Source: Okapia johnstoni
Lineage: Eukaryota > Chordata > Mammalia > Artiodactyla > Giraffidae
DNA length: 64,000 nt
Direction of reading: 5' to 3'
Assembly: GCA_024291935.2 (NCBI GenBank)
Contig: CM044320.1
Span: forward strand, 56,858,001 to 56,922,000
The notes below the pieces were generated by a model, which searched no databases, had not been told where the DNA came from, and saw nothing but the letters and a program-made list of their open reading frames with translations. The translations under genes were made by a program, and so were the position numbers. Shown piece by piece: positions 44,340-54,600 of the stretch; position 1 is the stretch's first letter; each line of letters starts with the position of its first letter.

Positions 44340-46440
44340 GTAATAAAGTGACTGTTTTATACACTTCTTCCTTGTGCACATGAATGCGAGTTTCTATATA
44401 GTATATACAAAGAAATGGAATATCTAGATTATAGGGTACACATATATATTTAGTTTTAATAGGTAGTACAAAAATATCTTCATAGTGCTTGTACCATTTT
44501 ACGCTCCTACTAGCAATGTATGAGAACTCCATATATTTTTGCCAACATTTGATAGTATAAGACTTAAAAATTTTAGCCATTCTGGTATATAGTGGTTTTC
44601 ATTTTTGTCTTCCTAAATAATATCTCATTTAACAAAAGTTCCTAATTTTAATGGAGATCAAGTTATTAATCTTTTCTTATATGGCTAATATATTTTTGTT
44701 TTCCTGAGGGATTTTAAAAAGTTTCTGTCTAAATTATTGTCATGAAAATATTATCTTATATGTATATATAATTGCCCCCAGATTTTTTGCTTTACCTTTT
44801 ATATTTAGGTCTATAATTCATATGGAATGGTATGGTGTGAGGTAAAGGGTCAAGATTCAAGTCTTCCCCATACGCATGGAAATTTGACTTGGTGTCATTT
44901 ATTTAATCATCCGTTCTTTCCCCACTGGTCTGCATCACTAAATTTTTAATAAAGGTCCATATGTTTAGTGGTCTGTTTCCGGACTCTCTATTCTGTTCCA
45001 TGTATTTCTCTTTCTATAGACAGTCTCACAGTTTTAATTACTATAGCTTTATAATAAGCCTTTATATCTGGGAATATCTACTTCTGACTTTGTTTTTCTT
45101 TTTCAAGAAAGAAGATTGCTTTGGGTATGTCTTTGGCATTTCCAAATGAATTTTAGAATCAACTTGTCAATTTCCACAAGTTTATCTGCTAAAATTTTTA
45201 TCTGGATTGCATTGAATCTATATATAAATTTGAGAATTAGCATTATGACAATATTGAGTGTTTCAATCCATAATCATGACATAGCCCTTTATTTATTTAA
45301 ATATTCTATAGTTTTCCTAAAATGTTTTACAATTATTTGTATAAAGGTCTTGCACATTACATTTGTGATTATGTTTATTCGTAAGTATTTGATGCTGTTT
45401 TAAATAACTTTACTTTAAAATTTTCTTTGTATTGTCATTTGTCGCTTGTATGTAGAAGTAAAATAGATTTTTGATATTGCTTTAGTTTCCAGTGACTTTA
45501 ATAAATTCATTTATTAAATCTAATAATTTATCTGAAGAGTCTTGAATTTTCTATGCATAGAATCATGTTGTCAATAAACAGGATTGCATTATATTTTGTC
45601 CTTTTTAGTTCTCAATCCTTCATTTTCCCTGTCTTAAAACCTTGCTAAGACCTCCTTACCACACTAAATAGAAGAGGTGAGAGCAATCAATTTTGTCTCA
45701 TTCTTATACAGGCCTTCTATGTGTCACCATTTAACAACAAAGTAAGTCCTTTGTAGTTACTTTTTATTAAATTACAAATATTCTATTTCTAATTTGCTGA
45801 ACACTTTTATCATGCTGCTAAGTTGCTGCTAAGTCGCTTCAGTCGTGTCTGACTCTGTGCGACCCCATAGACGACAGCTCACCAGGCTTCCCCGTCCCTG
45901 GGATTCTCCAGGCAAGAACACTGGAGTGGGTTGCCATTTCCTTCTCCAAGAAAGAACGTGAAGTCACTCAGTCGTGTCCAACTATTTGCGACCCCATGGA
46001 GTGTAGCCTAGCAGGCTCCTCTGTCCGTGGGATTTTCCAGGCAAGAAGTAATAGATACTAAATTTGTCAAATGCTTTCTCTGCACCTGTGAAAATAATCA
46101 CATGATTTTTCTCCTATACTCTGTTAATGTGCTGAATTATACTGATTGATTGCCTAATATAAAACCCAACCTTTCGTTCTTGGAATAAACACAAGTTGGT
46201 CATGATGTATTATCATTTTTAGTTATTGCTAGATTCATTTTGCTAACATTTTGTTTAAGGTTTTTATACTTTTGTTGATGAGAGAGAAGGGCCTCTAACT
46301 TGCTTTCTTGTACATCTTTGTCAGGTTTTGGTGCCGTGGTTCTTCCAAATTCAAAGTATAAGTTGGAAAGTATTATTTGGAAAAATTAATGAACATTAGT
46401 GTTATTTTTTTTCTTAAGTGCTTAGAAAAATTTGTTGGTT
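44340..46440 (-). mobile_element. L1 LINE (L1M-type), antisense, long remnant split by Bov-A2
   Basis: Complement of L1 ORF2: TATAGTATATACAAAGAAATGG, CTAGCAATGTATGAGAACTCC, TTTAGGTCTATAATTCATATGG, GGTGTGAGGTAAAGGGTC, CTCTATTCTGTTCCATG at 44988, GAATTTTAGAATCAACTTGTC, GATTGCATTGAATCTATATAT, then (after the SINE) CTAAATTTGTCAAATGCTTTC and ATTTTGCTAACATTTTG. 5' truncated at about 46440. The 95- and 134-codon frames within are remnants. Confidence 0.9.
45814..46046 (-). mobile_element. Bov-A2 SINE, 5' truncated
   Basis: Antisense dimer: GCTGCTAAGTTGCTGCTAAG (tail complement), CGACCCCATAGACGACAGCTC, GTTGCCATTTCCTTCTCCAAG, then a second monomer from GTGAAGTCACTCAGTCG to GATTTTCCAGGCAAGAAG, where it stops before its usual start. 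It splits the antisense L1. No clear target duplication. Confidence 0.95.
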
Positions 46441-46736
46441 CTGGGGCATTCTTTCTAAGTATACTCATTTTTAAGGAACATTTTCTTTGACACAGATCTA
46501 TTATCAGTTGAAGAAAGCAGATAATTTAGAAACATAGCTGATACACAATGTAAAAGTGAGTGATGAACTATTTCTAGAACTTTCTTATGAATACATATGT
46601 GTTTATTTATGCATTTATAATTAAATAAGTTTAATCTAAATTTGAGCACCTACTGTATACGCAGTCTTTGAAGTATCATTGATGATTTTTGATCAAGGAT
46701 GTGACCCATTCCACTACATAAAAGTAATTTTTTATT
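46441..46736. other. Unassigned non-coding stretch
   Basis: About 300 bp of A+T-rich sequence between L1 and Bov-tA with nothing recognised. Confidence 0.55.
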
Positions 46737-46966
46737 CAAGTTAAGGGCTTCCCTGGTGGCTCAGATGATAAAGAATTCACTTGCAATGCAGAAGATGAAG
46801 GTTTGATCCCTGGATCGAGAAGATCCTCTGAAGAAGGGAATGTCTACCCACTCCAGTATTCTTGCCTGGAGAATCCCATTGATGGAGGAACCTGGTGGGA
46901 TATAGTCTATGGGGTCACAAAGAGTTGGACATGACTGAACGACTAAGCACACACGTGCAGGTTAAG
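46737..46966 (+). mobile_element. Bov-tA SINE with 9-bp target site duplication
   Basis: Sense, full length: GGGCTTCCCTGGTGGCTCAG at 46746, GTTTGATCCCTGGATCGAG (B box), CCCACTCCAGTATTCTTGCC, GGGGTCACAAAGAGTTGGAC, GAACGACTAAGCACACACG. Flanks are CAAGTTAAG at 46737-46745 and CAGGTTAAG at 46958-46966 (8 of 9). Confidence 0.95.
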
Positions 46967-47027
46967 TTGTCCAAAGAATTGGATAGGGCAAAAATTAGAA
47001 ACTGAAAGACCAGTGTGAGGCTGTTGC

Positions 47028-47584
47028 AATAATCCAGACAGGGACTTCCCTGGTGGCTCAGTGGTAAAGAATCTGCCTTTCAGTGAAGGAGGCTTGGTTT
47101 TGATCCCTGATCTGGGAAGATCCCATATACCTCAGAGCAACTAAGCCCATCTTTCTCTTTTGTCGCTAATTCATGTCTGACTCTTGCGATGCCATGCTGT
47201 AGCCTGCCAGACTTCTCTGTCCATGGGATTCTCCAGGCAAGAACACTGGAGTGGGTTGCCGTTTCCTTCTCCAAGGAGGCTTCCCAACCCAGGAATCAAA
47301 CCTGAGTCTCCTGCATTGCAGGCTGATTCTTTACTAACTGAGGGAAGCCCATACATCACAACTATTGAGTCTGTGCTCTAGAGCCTGGGAGCCACAACTA
47401 CTGAGCCCATGTTCTCTAGAGACCATGCTCTGCAACAAGAGAAGCCACTGTACTGAGATGCCTGAGCACCGCAACTAGAGAGTACCCCTGCTCACCACAA
47501 CAAGAGAAAAGTCTGTGCAATGATAAAAGATCCAGCACAGATGAAAATAAATAAATAAAATTATAACAAAGAATAATCTAGACA
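47028..47584 (+). mobile_element. CHR-type SINE carrying a nested Bov-tA, with 13-bp target duplication
   Basis: The outer element at 47041-47571 reads GGACTTCCCTGGTGGCTCAG, TTTTGATCCCTGATCTGGG, CTCAGAGCAACTAAGCCC; after the nested SINE it continues ACATCACAACTATTGAG, GCCTGGGAGCCACAACTAC, GAGAAGCCACTGTACTGAG and GCACAGATGAAAATAAATAA. It has no Bov-A unit, which marks it as CHR-type. Flanks are AATAATCCAGACA (47028-47040) and AATAATCTAGACA (47572-47584), 12 of 13 identical. Confidence 0.93.
47143..47352 (-). mobile_element. Bov-tA SINE nested in the CHR SINE
   Basis: Antisense: TTTTGTCGCTAATTCATGTC, CCATGCTGTAGCCTGCCAG, TCCATGGGATTCTCCAGGC, GGAATCAAACCTGAGTCTCC, GATTCTTTACTAACTGAGGG. AAGCCCAT occurs at 47143-47150 and 47345-47352, but the right copy overlaps the SINE head complement (GGGAAGCCC), so the duplication is partly ambiguous. 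Confidence 0.94.
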
Positions 47585-47740
47585 TAAAGTACCATAGACT
47601 TGACTTTAGGTAACAATTGTAGAAATAATTAGGCAATGAGAAAGTTGGTTAAAGAGGAAGCAATAGGATTTGTTGACTAACTGAAAGTCAAGGGTGAAGA
47701 AGGAAGGAGTTCAATTTGACAAGGAGTCTTGAGTCTGGGT

Positions 47741-48514
47741 GATAAGAGACCAAGAAGGGAACAGGACTTGCCAAGACAGAACTATTTCTTCATTCTCATA
47801 AAGCTGATAATGTTTATCAAACTGTACTTTCTGCATTTTCTTGCTGTTTATTTTGATTCAGGGCCTTGGTATCAGACCCAGAATTTCAGTCTTAGAAGCT
47901 GGGTCCCTGTTGCACCAGGGAAACTGTACATTTTGATCAAAAGAAGGTGGGCAAGGCTGTGTCAGAAGGCTCTTACCTTTTCACCAGTCATCTTCTCTGC
48001 TCTGATGGTATTTAATTCTGAGTTTCATAGGCAGAAATCATTAACAGCTCATCTCCCTCAGATGTCTGTGCAAAGGAAGAAAAATGGATAAAAATTTAAA
48101 ATTGTGGTGGGTTAATTATAGTAACTAAATTTGAAATTGGTAATTAAAGTCTATGTAACAGAAAAAAAGCATCAAATGCAGTTACATTGAAAAGAAATAT
48201 AATCCTCTGGAATATGGTATTATCATGAAAAATAATGGAGAGTAAATAACTTAAGCTATATTTAATATATACATTTATTTGCTTGAGGTATAAATGTTGA
48301 CCAGTGACAAACTCATATCAATGTCTTGCGTTGTTCAGTGTGCAATACATTTCGATATTAGCTATTGAAAAAATAATTTATCATCACACTAGACAACATG
48401 TCTTTTTGAGGGTGGGATACAAATATGTAATGAGAAAAGCTACAAAGATTTGTGCAACAATGAACATTTTCTAGTTTTCTGGCCCACACATTTAAATGTG
48501 GTGAACCACTCAAC
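47741..48514. other. Unassigned non-coding stretch
   Basis: A 120-codon frame at 47729-48091 (+) starts in the L2-like remnant and shows no domain. Otherwise A+T-rich with no recognised family. Confidence 0.5.
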
Positions 48515-48740
48515 TAATGCAAATAATAAGAGCTTCTGTTTATTTAGTGATTACTACATGCCTAGTGCCCTACACAGTCATTTTGTTTTGTCCTCATAAC
48601 TATCTGATTTTTCAGGAAAGGAAGCTGAGACTTGACAAGTCTCCATCACTTGCTTGTGGTCCTAGTGTTAGAACGTTGCAGAGGAAAGATGTAAACTGGA
48701 GTCTTCTAGACTTCAGAGCCTGGGTTCTTACTGTTGTTGT
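48515..48740 (-). mobile_element. MIR SINE
   Basis: Antisense MIR: GTTTATTTAGTGATTACTAC, ATGCCTAGTGCCCTACACAG, TCCTCATAACTATCTG, GGAAAGGAAGCTGAGACTTG, TCACTTGCTTGTGGTCC, then AGACTTCAGAGCCTGGGTTC at 48709. Confidence 0.87.
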
Positions 48741-49443
48741 GTGCATACCATACCATCCATCTGTGTGCTCAGCTTTGTAAATTAACATTTATTTTCCACT
48801 TCTTTATAATAATGTTACAGGCTTCCTGAGAGCAAGACATGTCTTACTCGTCTCTGTAAGGTAGAGGTGGTTGGCGCTGGGTATCAGGAGGCTATGACCC
48901 CTTTGTAAGTTTTCTGTGAGTTCAATAATCCCTGACATACCTAAAGGAAGAAGGGAGTAGGCTATGGGGCTGGAGGGATGTGCTTGAACATAAGGGGCTC
49001 TTGGGAGGCTTCTCATGGATTGGGAAAGGAGGACGGAGATTCTCAAGTTTGGGCCAAGAACAATGACAGTGGAGAAACTATTTTGAATATGTCAAGGGCT
49101 GTTTTACTCAAATTGTGTCTCATTCAGCACTGCTTAGGGCTGGTCATTTACCTCTTTAAAACTGAGAAAAGTTGTAACAAAGCAGAGATCTGTATTATTT
49201 GAATATCTGAGAAACAGGAGGGTGATGATAATAGTAGTGGTAGCAAAAGCAAAAGCATTAGGAATAGTAGTTATCAACTTTCCTCCCTAGTAGACTGGGA
49301 ATATTCTTGCAGTTTTAATCAGAATTAAATGTATGTAAATGTTTTTATTCATTTTACTGATGAAGGTTCTGAGGCTCAGAGTGGTTAAATAAATGTTTTA
49401 AAATCTCACAACCATCATTTTGCAGATGATTCCACAATTCTTA
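48741..49443. other. Mostly unassigned, with a small MIR piece
   Basis: A MIR-core-like fragment (antisense) reads CATTTTACTGATGAAGG, then GAGGCTCAGAGTGGTTAAA at about 49351-49388. Opposed frames of 74-80 codons at 48804-49202 have no domain. Confidence 0.55.
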
Positions 49444-49645
49444 GGGCTTACCTGGTGGCTCAGACAATAAAGAATTTGCCTGCAATGCAAGAAACCTGAG
49501 TCTGATCCCTAGGTTGGGAAGATCCCCTAGAGAAGGAAATGGCTACCCACTCCAGTATTCTTGCTTGGAGAATTTCAGACAGAGGAGCCTGGCAGATTGC
49601 AGTCCGTGGGGTCGCAAAGAATCAGATATGACTGAGTGACTAACC
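49444..49645 (+). mobile_element. Bov-tA SINE
   Basis: Sense: GGGCTTACCTGGTGGCTCAG at 49444, CTGATCCCTAGGTTGGGAAG (B box), CTACCCACTCCAGTATTC, GTGGGGTCGCAAAGAATC, GACTGAGTGACTAACCC. A short deletion lies near 49573 (TTTCAGACAGAGG, where other copies have CCATGGACAGAGG). Confidence 0.94.
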
Positions 49646-50221
49646 CTTTTAACACTCCATGACTCTTGGCTATTTTTACTATACTTCTCTAGTGCTGTTT
49701 TATGCCTGGAGTGCGGTATAAGGGCGGGTGAGGAATATTTTCTCCTCCTGAGAGAGAGGAATGGAGGAGAAACCACTTCTTGTGCATGTCTCAGCTCTAC
49801 CCTGGCACTTTATCCATTTTTAACCCATGTTGGGAGCATCAGGGTTGCTTTCATATGACTGTGGGTGGTCACAGGGAGGAAGAAGCATCCAGTGGTTAAT
49901 GGGAGATGGTATTTGGAAGCACATGTGAAATAGTCCCTGGAGCTCTCCTGAATTATGAGGGATTTGAAAAGGGCCAGGGCTTCCCAATTCTGCAGATGAG
50001 ATGAATCTCAAGAAAATGTTGTTATTATGCTTTATTGCATATTTGCATTTGTAGTCATGGACCTAAAGATAAGAGCTTGGGAAACAGTTTGTTGAATAGA
50101 ATGGCACTAGAAGGAGGATCTGGTTTTCATAATGTGATCTGAAGTCTTATCCATCAGGTTCAGAATAGAATTAGAAGTCATTTTAAGTATCTTAAGTAGA
50201 GAGGAATTTAACATAGGGAAT
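49646..50221. other. Unassigned non-coding stretch
   Basis: No family or gene recognised. A 63-codon antisense frame at 49820-50011 has no domain. Confidence 0.55.
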
Positions 50222-50565
50222 TAGGGGCTTGCAAGGAGATCCAACCAGTCCATCCTAAAGGAAATCAGTTCTGAATATTCATTGGAAGGACTGATGCTGA
50301 AGCTGAAACTCCAATACTTTGGCCACCTGATGCGAAGAACTGACTCACCGGAAAAGACCCTAATGTTGGGAAAGATTGAAGGCAGGAGGAGTAGGGGATG
50401 ACAGAGGATGAGATGGTTGGATGGCATCACCGACTCGACGGACATGAGTTTGAGCAAGCTCTGGGAGTTTGTGATGGACAAGGAAGTCTGGAGTGCTGCA
50501 GTCTATGGGGTCACAAAGAGTTGGACACAACTGAGCGACTAAACTGAAATGTCTAGGGGTTTGCA
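50222..50565 (+). mobile_element. BovB 3'-end insertion, short, with 12-bp target duplication
   Basis: A severely 5'-truncated sense BovB of about 320 bp: GCAAGGAGATCCAACCAG to GAGCGACTAAACTGAAATG. Flanks are TAGGGGCTTGCA (50222-50233) and TAGGGGTTTGCA (50554-50565), 11 of 12 identical. The left flank's GCA overlaps the element's own TGCAAGGAG, a microhomology at the 5' junction. The 86-codon antisense frame is a shadow. Confidence 0.93.
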
Positions 50566-50824
50566 GGATTGGCTGGAAAGGCTGAAGATGTGTGTTATAG
50601 ACTGGCCTCCAGTTCTGATTCTCAGAAGCATACAGAACTGACCTATGAAGGAAGGTTCAAAGGGCAAACCACTCAACTTCTCAGACTCAATTTCTTTATC
50701 TAAAACTGAGGATAATCATAACAGTACCTATCACCAAATGTTGTTGGGATAAAGTAAGAAAAGAAAAAGGTGAATAATATTTAAAATATTAAATGAAATT
50801 TGGAAGCACTTATTCAGCTGTGAT

Positions 50825-51440
50825 CTGTGGATCATGAATTCAACAAACATTTATGGTTCACGCATGGTTCTGGGCATGTGGGATGGATCGCCAAACCAAA
50901 CAGACAGAAATCTCTGCCCTGAAGAGCTTAACTTCTAACAGGGAAAGGGGGTTAATAAAACAAAATAGTATTAATAAGTAAGTTATATAGTATTTCAGAA
51001 GGATAAAGAGCAATGAAGATGAAGGGAAGAGCACATACAGGGAATCCCAGCAGTAGGGGAAGCCTCACTGGGAAGGTGGGATTTGAGAAAAGACTCAGAG
51101 AGATGCAGGAGTGTGCCAGTGAATGCTAAGAAACTTGAGGTAGGAATTCTAGCAAAGGCACTCAAGAGGCTGCATGCCTGGCACGTCAGAAAAGAAAAAA
51201 AAGGGAGAGGGGGCAAGGAAGTCATTGTGACTGGAGAGGAGAGTGAAAAGAGGGTGGGACCAGCAGGATTATGGGGTCTGCATCATCATCTGGGGGCTCA
51301 TAAGCCACTGCTAGGACCTGAGCTCTTACTCTGAGTGAAATGTGAGGCCCTTGGAGAGTTCTAATCAGAGGGAACATGATCCTATATATGTTGTAAAGCA
51401 TCACCCAGCCTGCTGAGTTAGAAGTAGACAGACACACATT
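50825..51440 (-). mobile_element. L2 LINE fragment, antisense
   Basis: Complement of L2: AATTCAACAAACATTTATGG, ATGGTTCTGGGCATGTGGGA, AAATCTCTGCCCTGAAGAGC, TTCTAACAGGGAAAGG, then AAGCCTCACTGGGAAGGTGG, GATTTGAGAAAAGACTC, GCATGCCTGGCACGTC, TTACTCTGAGTGAAATG and CATGATCCTATATATG. About 600 bp. Frames of 76-85 codons inside it are not genes. Confidence 0.85.
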
Positions 51441-51484
51441 GTCACCCCATGCGTGAATACATAATAACATAGTCATCACTGCAT

Positions 51485-51720
51485 GATCTGTTCAGCAGAT
51501 ACTTATTAAGAACTATAAGGTGCCGGACACAGAGTGTGGGCTGGAGTACCATGGTCAGCAAGGCCAGTGCCAGTTCCGTCAGTGAGTTTTAATCTATGAC
51601 TGGAAAGCAGGGTCCCAAGGATGTAGGACAGAAGGTCTAGAGCCATGATAGGCTTTGAGGATGTGGGGGGTGATGGAAGAGAGGTGGAGATTGCAATGGG
51701 AAGGCGTGACAGTGGTACAT
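51485..51720 (-). mobile_element. Second L2 fragment, antisense
   Basis: A fresh L2 3'-end complement starts: TCAGCAGATACTTATTAAG, AAGGTGCCGGACACAGAG, CATGGTCAGCAAGGCCAG. It continues to GCCATGATAGGCTTTGAGG and GAGATTGCAATGGG. Same orientation as the preceding copy. Confidence 0.7.
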
Positions 51721-52509
51721 CCAATCCAATCCCACAGCTATTAAAATCTTTTAGAAAAAAAAATCCTATGTATATATAAATATGCTAATGAACACAAGCA
51801 GTTAAGCAACAAATTTTGAACACTGTCAAACTGAAATCATAGCTCCACTTAACAAATCACTGATGTTCAATGGAGTGAACTGGAAAACATGTGGAAATCT
51901 CACATGATTGTCATTAGGTAATCATGATGTAGGATTAGCTGAAGAATAGAAATGAAATATTATATTTGTTAACCCATCAAGTGGTACTCCTATAACATTA
52001 CACATCTGCAATTATGCAGACTTACTCTGCAATCACCTAATTGTGTGATTTCTACTCTTTCAGTAACCTTATAAGATTTTATCATTTACCCTGTCTCAGA
52101 CTTGAGGTAATTCCTGTGTCTCAATATATAGGATTGTGTAACAGCAGACTCATCAACATCTACTCACACCCCATTTTGGGGACTGCTTCACAGATATGTC
52201 CTTCTATTCTCTCTTCTATAAAAATCTTTATTTTTAGTCTCACTAATAAAGGGCTTCATTAACTATTTGGTATTTTAGGTCTTAGTCCCAAATCACCTTC
52301 TCCCCACAGACAATTTAGATCATCTAGATACAAGTAACTTTTTCAGTTGTAAAGAAAATATTGGATGATTATAGGCATAATCAAATGACTGGGATTATGA
52401 GTGTTTGAAAGTTTAATTTTCTTTTGCTACATTTCTTTAAAGTGAGCTCCTCTCATTAGGTTAGAGGAGATCAGGCACAGATCTTTTTGTTGGGGGAAGT
52501 GTAAGAACT
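51721..52509. other. Unassigned non-coding stretch
   Basis: No family recognised. The 73-codon frame at 52041-52262 has no domain. Confidence 0.55.
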
Positions 52510-52792
52510 GTTTGAACAGAAACAGAGTCACAGGCTTAGAGAACGAACTTATGGTTGCCAGGCGGGAAGAGTGACGGGATGGGATAATTAGGGAGTTTGG
52601 GCTGACACGTACACACTAGTATATTTAAAATGGATATACAACAAGATCCTACTGTATAGCACAGGATACTCTTCTCAATGTTATGGCAACCTGGATGGGA
52701 GAGGAATTCCAGGGAGAATGGATACATGTATATATATGGCTAAGTCCCTTTGCTGTCCACCTGAAACTATCACAACATTGTTAATTAGCTAT
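52510..52792 (+). mobile_element. L1 LINE 3'-end fragment, sense
   Basis: Sense counterpart of the L1 3' untranslated region seen in reverse at 24.5-25.4 kb: GAACAGAAACAGAGTCACAG, TTATGGTTGCCAGGCGGG, ACAAGATCCTACTGTATAGC, CACAGGATACTCTTCTCAATG, CCCTTTGCTGTCCACCTG, ACTATCACAACATTGTTAA. It is cut off at its very tail by an antisense BovB. Confidence 0.88.
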
Positions 52793-54067
52793 CAGTTCAG
52801 TTCAGTTGAGTTGCTCAGTCGTGCCCAACTATTTGTGACCCGAATGACCGCCGGGCTTCCCTGTCCATCACTAACTGCCGGAGCCTGTTCAAACTCATGC
52901 CCATCAAGTTGGTGATACCATCCAACCATCTCATCCTCTGTTGTCCCCTTCTCATTCTGCCTTCAGGGAAAAGGAGCATCCTCCAGCATCAGGGTCTTTT
53001 CCAATCAGTCAATTCTTTGCATCAGGTGGCCAATGTATTGGGGCTTCAGCTGCAGATCAGCCCTTCCAATGAATATTCAGGACTGATTTCCTTGAAGATT
53101 GACTGGTTTGATCTCTGTACAGTCTAAGGGACTCTCAAGAATCTTCTCCAACACCACAATTCAAAAGCATCAATTTTTCAGTGCTCAGCTTTCTTTATGG
53201 TCCAACTCACATCCATACATGACTACTGGAAAAACCATAGCTTTCACTAGATGGGATTGTTGGCAAAGTAATGTCTATGTTTTTTAATATGCTATCTAGG
53301 TTGGTCATAGCTTTTCTTCCAAGGAGTAAGCGTCTTTTAATTTCATGGCTGCAGTCACCGTCTGCAGTGATTTTGGAGCCCAAGAAAATAAAGTCTCTCA
53401 CCATTTCCATTCTTTCCCCATCTATTTGCCATGAAGTGATGGGACTGGATGCCATAATCTTCGTTTTCTGAATGTTGAGTTTTAAGCCAACTTTTTCACT
53501 TTCCTCTTTCACTTTCATCAAGAGACTCTTCTGTTCCTCTTCACTTTCTGCCATAAGAGTGGTGTCAACTGCATATCTGAAGATATTTATATTTCTCCCA
53601 GCAATCCTGATTCCATCCTATGCTTCATCCACTCTGGTATTTTGCATGATGTACTCTGCCTATAAGTTAAATAAGGGTCATGAAGATCTTTTTTGCATAG
53701 TTCTGTGTATTCTTGCCACCTTTTTAAAAAGTATCTTCTGCTTCTGTTAGGTCCATACCATTTCTGTCCTTTATTGGCCCCATCTTTGCATGAAGTTTTC
53801 CCATGATATCTCTAATTTTCTTGAAGAGATCTCTAGTCTTTCCCATTCTATTGTTTTCCTCTGTTTCTTTGCATTGATCACTGAAGAAAGCTTTCTTATC
53901 TCTCCTTGCTATTCTTTGGAACTCTGCATTCAGATGGGTATATTTTTCCTTTTCTCCTTTGCCTGCTGCTTGTCTTTTTTTCACAGCTATTTGTAAGGCC
54001 TCCTCAGACAACCATTTTGCATTTCTTTTTCTTGGGGATGGTCTTGATCACTGCCTCCTGTACAATT
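52793..54067 (-). mobile_element. BovB LINE, antisense, with a large internal deletion
   Basis: Starts with the tail complement (CAGTTCAGTTCAGTTGAG) and runs back through the C-terminal part and reverse-transcriptase end to about 53670. It then jumps to the region upstream of the catalytic core and ends at CTCCTGTACAAT near 54067. Comparison with the copy at 14.6 kb shows about 680 bp missing (the part between GATCTTCACGACCC-like and CTTATTTAACTTATA-like sequence). The joint carries GGGT, which occurs at both parent sites. It abuts the sense L1 tail on its left. Confidence 0.93.
53207..54011 (-). pseudogene. BovB ORF2 remnant lacking most of the reverse-transcriptase core
   Basis: Minus-strand frames at 54011-53724 (95 codons, upstream RT region, with the R/K-rich ERNGMDLTEAED-type segment) and 53554-53207 (115 codons, downstream part). 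The YADD site is coded as the complement of 53564-53575 and reads YAVD, so the first catalytic Asp is Val. With the core deleted and the tetrad changed, this copy cannot be active. Confidence 0.9.
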
Positions 54068-54209
54068 GCAGGGTTGGGGTAATGCAAGGGAGATGTGCCC
54101 AGCATGCAAATTTAAGGAGGCATTCCCTTTCAGGGTGGTGCAAGTGGGTGTCATTTCTGCAGGCTTCTGGTCAACCCTGAGCTTGCTGTGCCTCCTTGAA
54201 TACTGTACA
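54068..54209. other. Unassigned spacer
   Basis: Short segment between BovB and L2-like sequence with nothing recognised. Confidence 0.5.
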
Positions 54210-54600
54210 CCCTAGATGCTTTGCTTACTTTACTCCAGTCTTGTCTTCCAACTGTCAACTAATCATGTTGTGTTGAGCCCATAAAACCCTCACAATTTTG
54301 TTTTTACTCCTCAGTCCAGAATGAAGTTGTCTGTTAGATCCTCCAGTATGCCCAGTAAATATTTATGTATCTGTTTGCCTTTCAAGACTCTGCTCCAGAG
54401 TTTCCTCCTGAATGCTCGCTCCTCCCTTCTTTACATCCCACAGGACTTGGCATGGACCCATGTTTTTTTGTCCATCTTTCTTCAAATTTCAAAATCTTTG
54501 AGGAAAGGGGTGGTGTTATATTTGTGTTTGTGTTCTTAGCACCCTAGCCCAGGGTCTATACCTAGCAGGTCCTTAATAAATAGTTAGTGAGTAAATCAAA
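54210..54600 (+). mobile_element. L2 LINE 3'-end fragment
   Basis: Sense L2, diverged: TTCAAGACTCTGCTCCAGAG at 54382, TCCTCCTGAATGCTCGC, TGAGGAAAGGGGTGGTG, GTTCTTAGCACCCTAGCCC, GGGTCTATACCTAGCAGG and TCCTTAATAAATAGTTAG. The assignment of 54210-54370 is weak. Confidence 0.72.

Larger units (their letters stand above)
46967..47740 (-). mobile_element. L2-like remnant split by a CHR SINE
   Basis: GAGGCTGTTGCAATAATCC ends the left part, and AATAATCTAGACATAAAG resumes the right part, followed by GGCAATGAGAAAG, GGATTTGTTGACTAACTG, GGAAGGAGTTCAA and GAGTCTTGAGTCTGGG. This order resembles antisense L2 body sequence. The identity is less certain than the SINEs inside it. Confidence 0.55.

Noticed and set aside
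45814..46046. Target site duplication around the Bov-A2 at 45.8 kb
   Set aside because: Flanks (CTTTTATCATG and AAGTAATAGATAC) do not give a convincing match, so none is claimed.
47729..48091. 120-codon open frame with RRW and KRPRR segments
   Set aside because: It begins in an L2-like remnant, with no domain or supporting gene structure.
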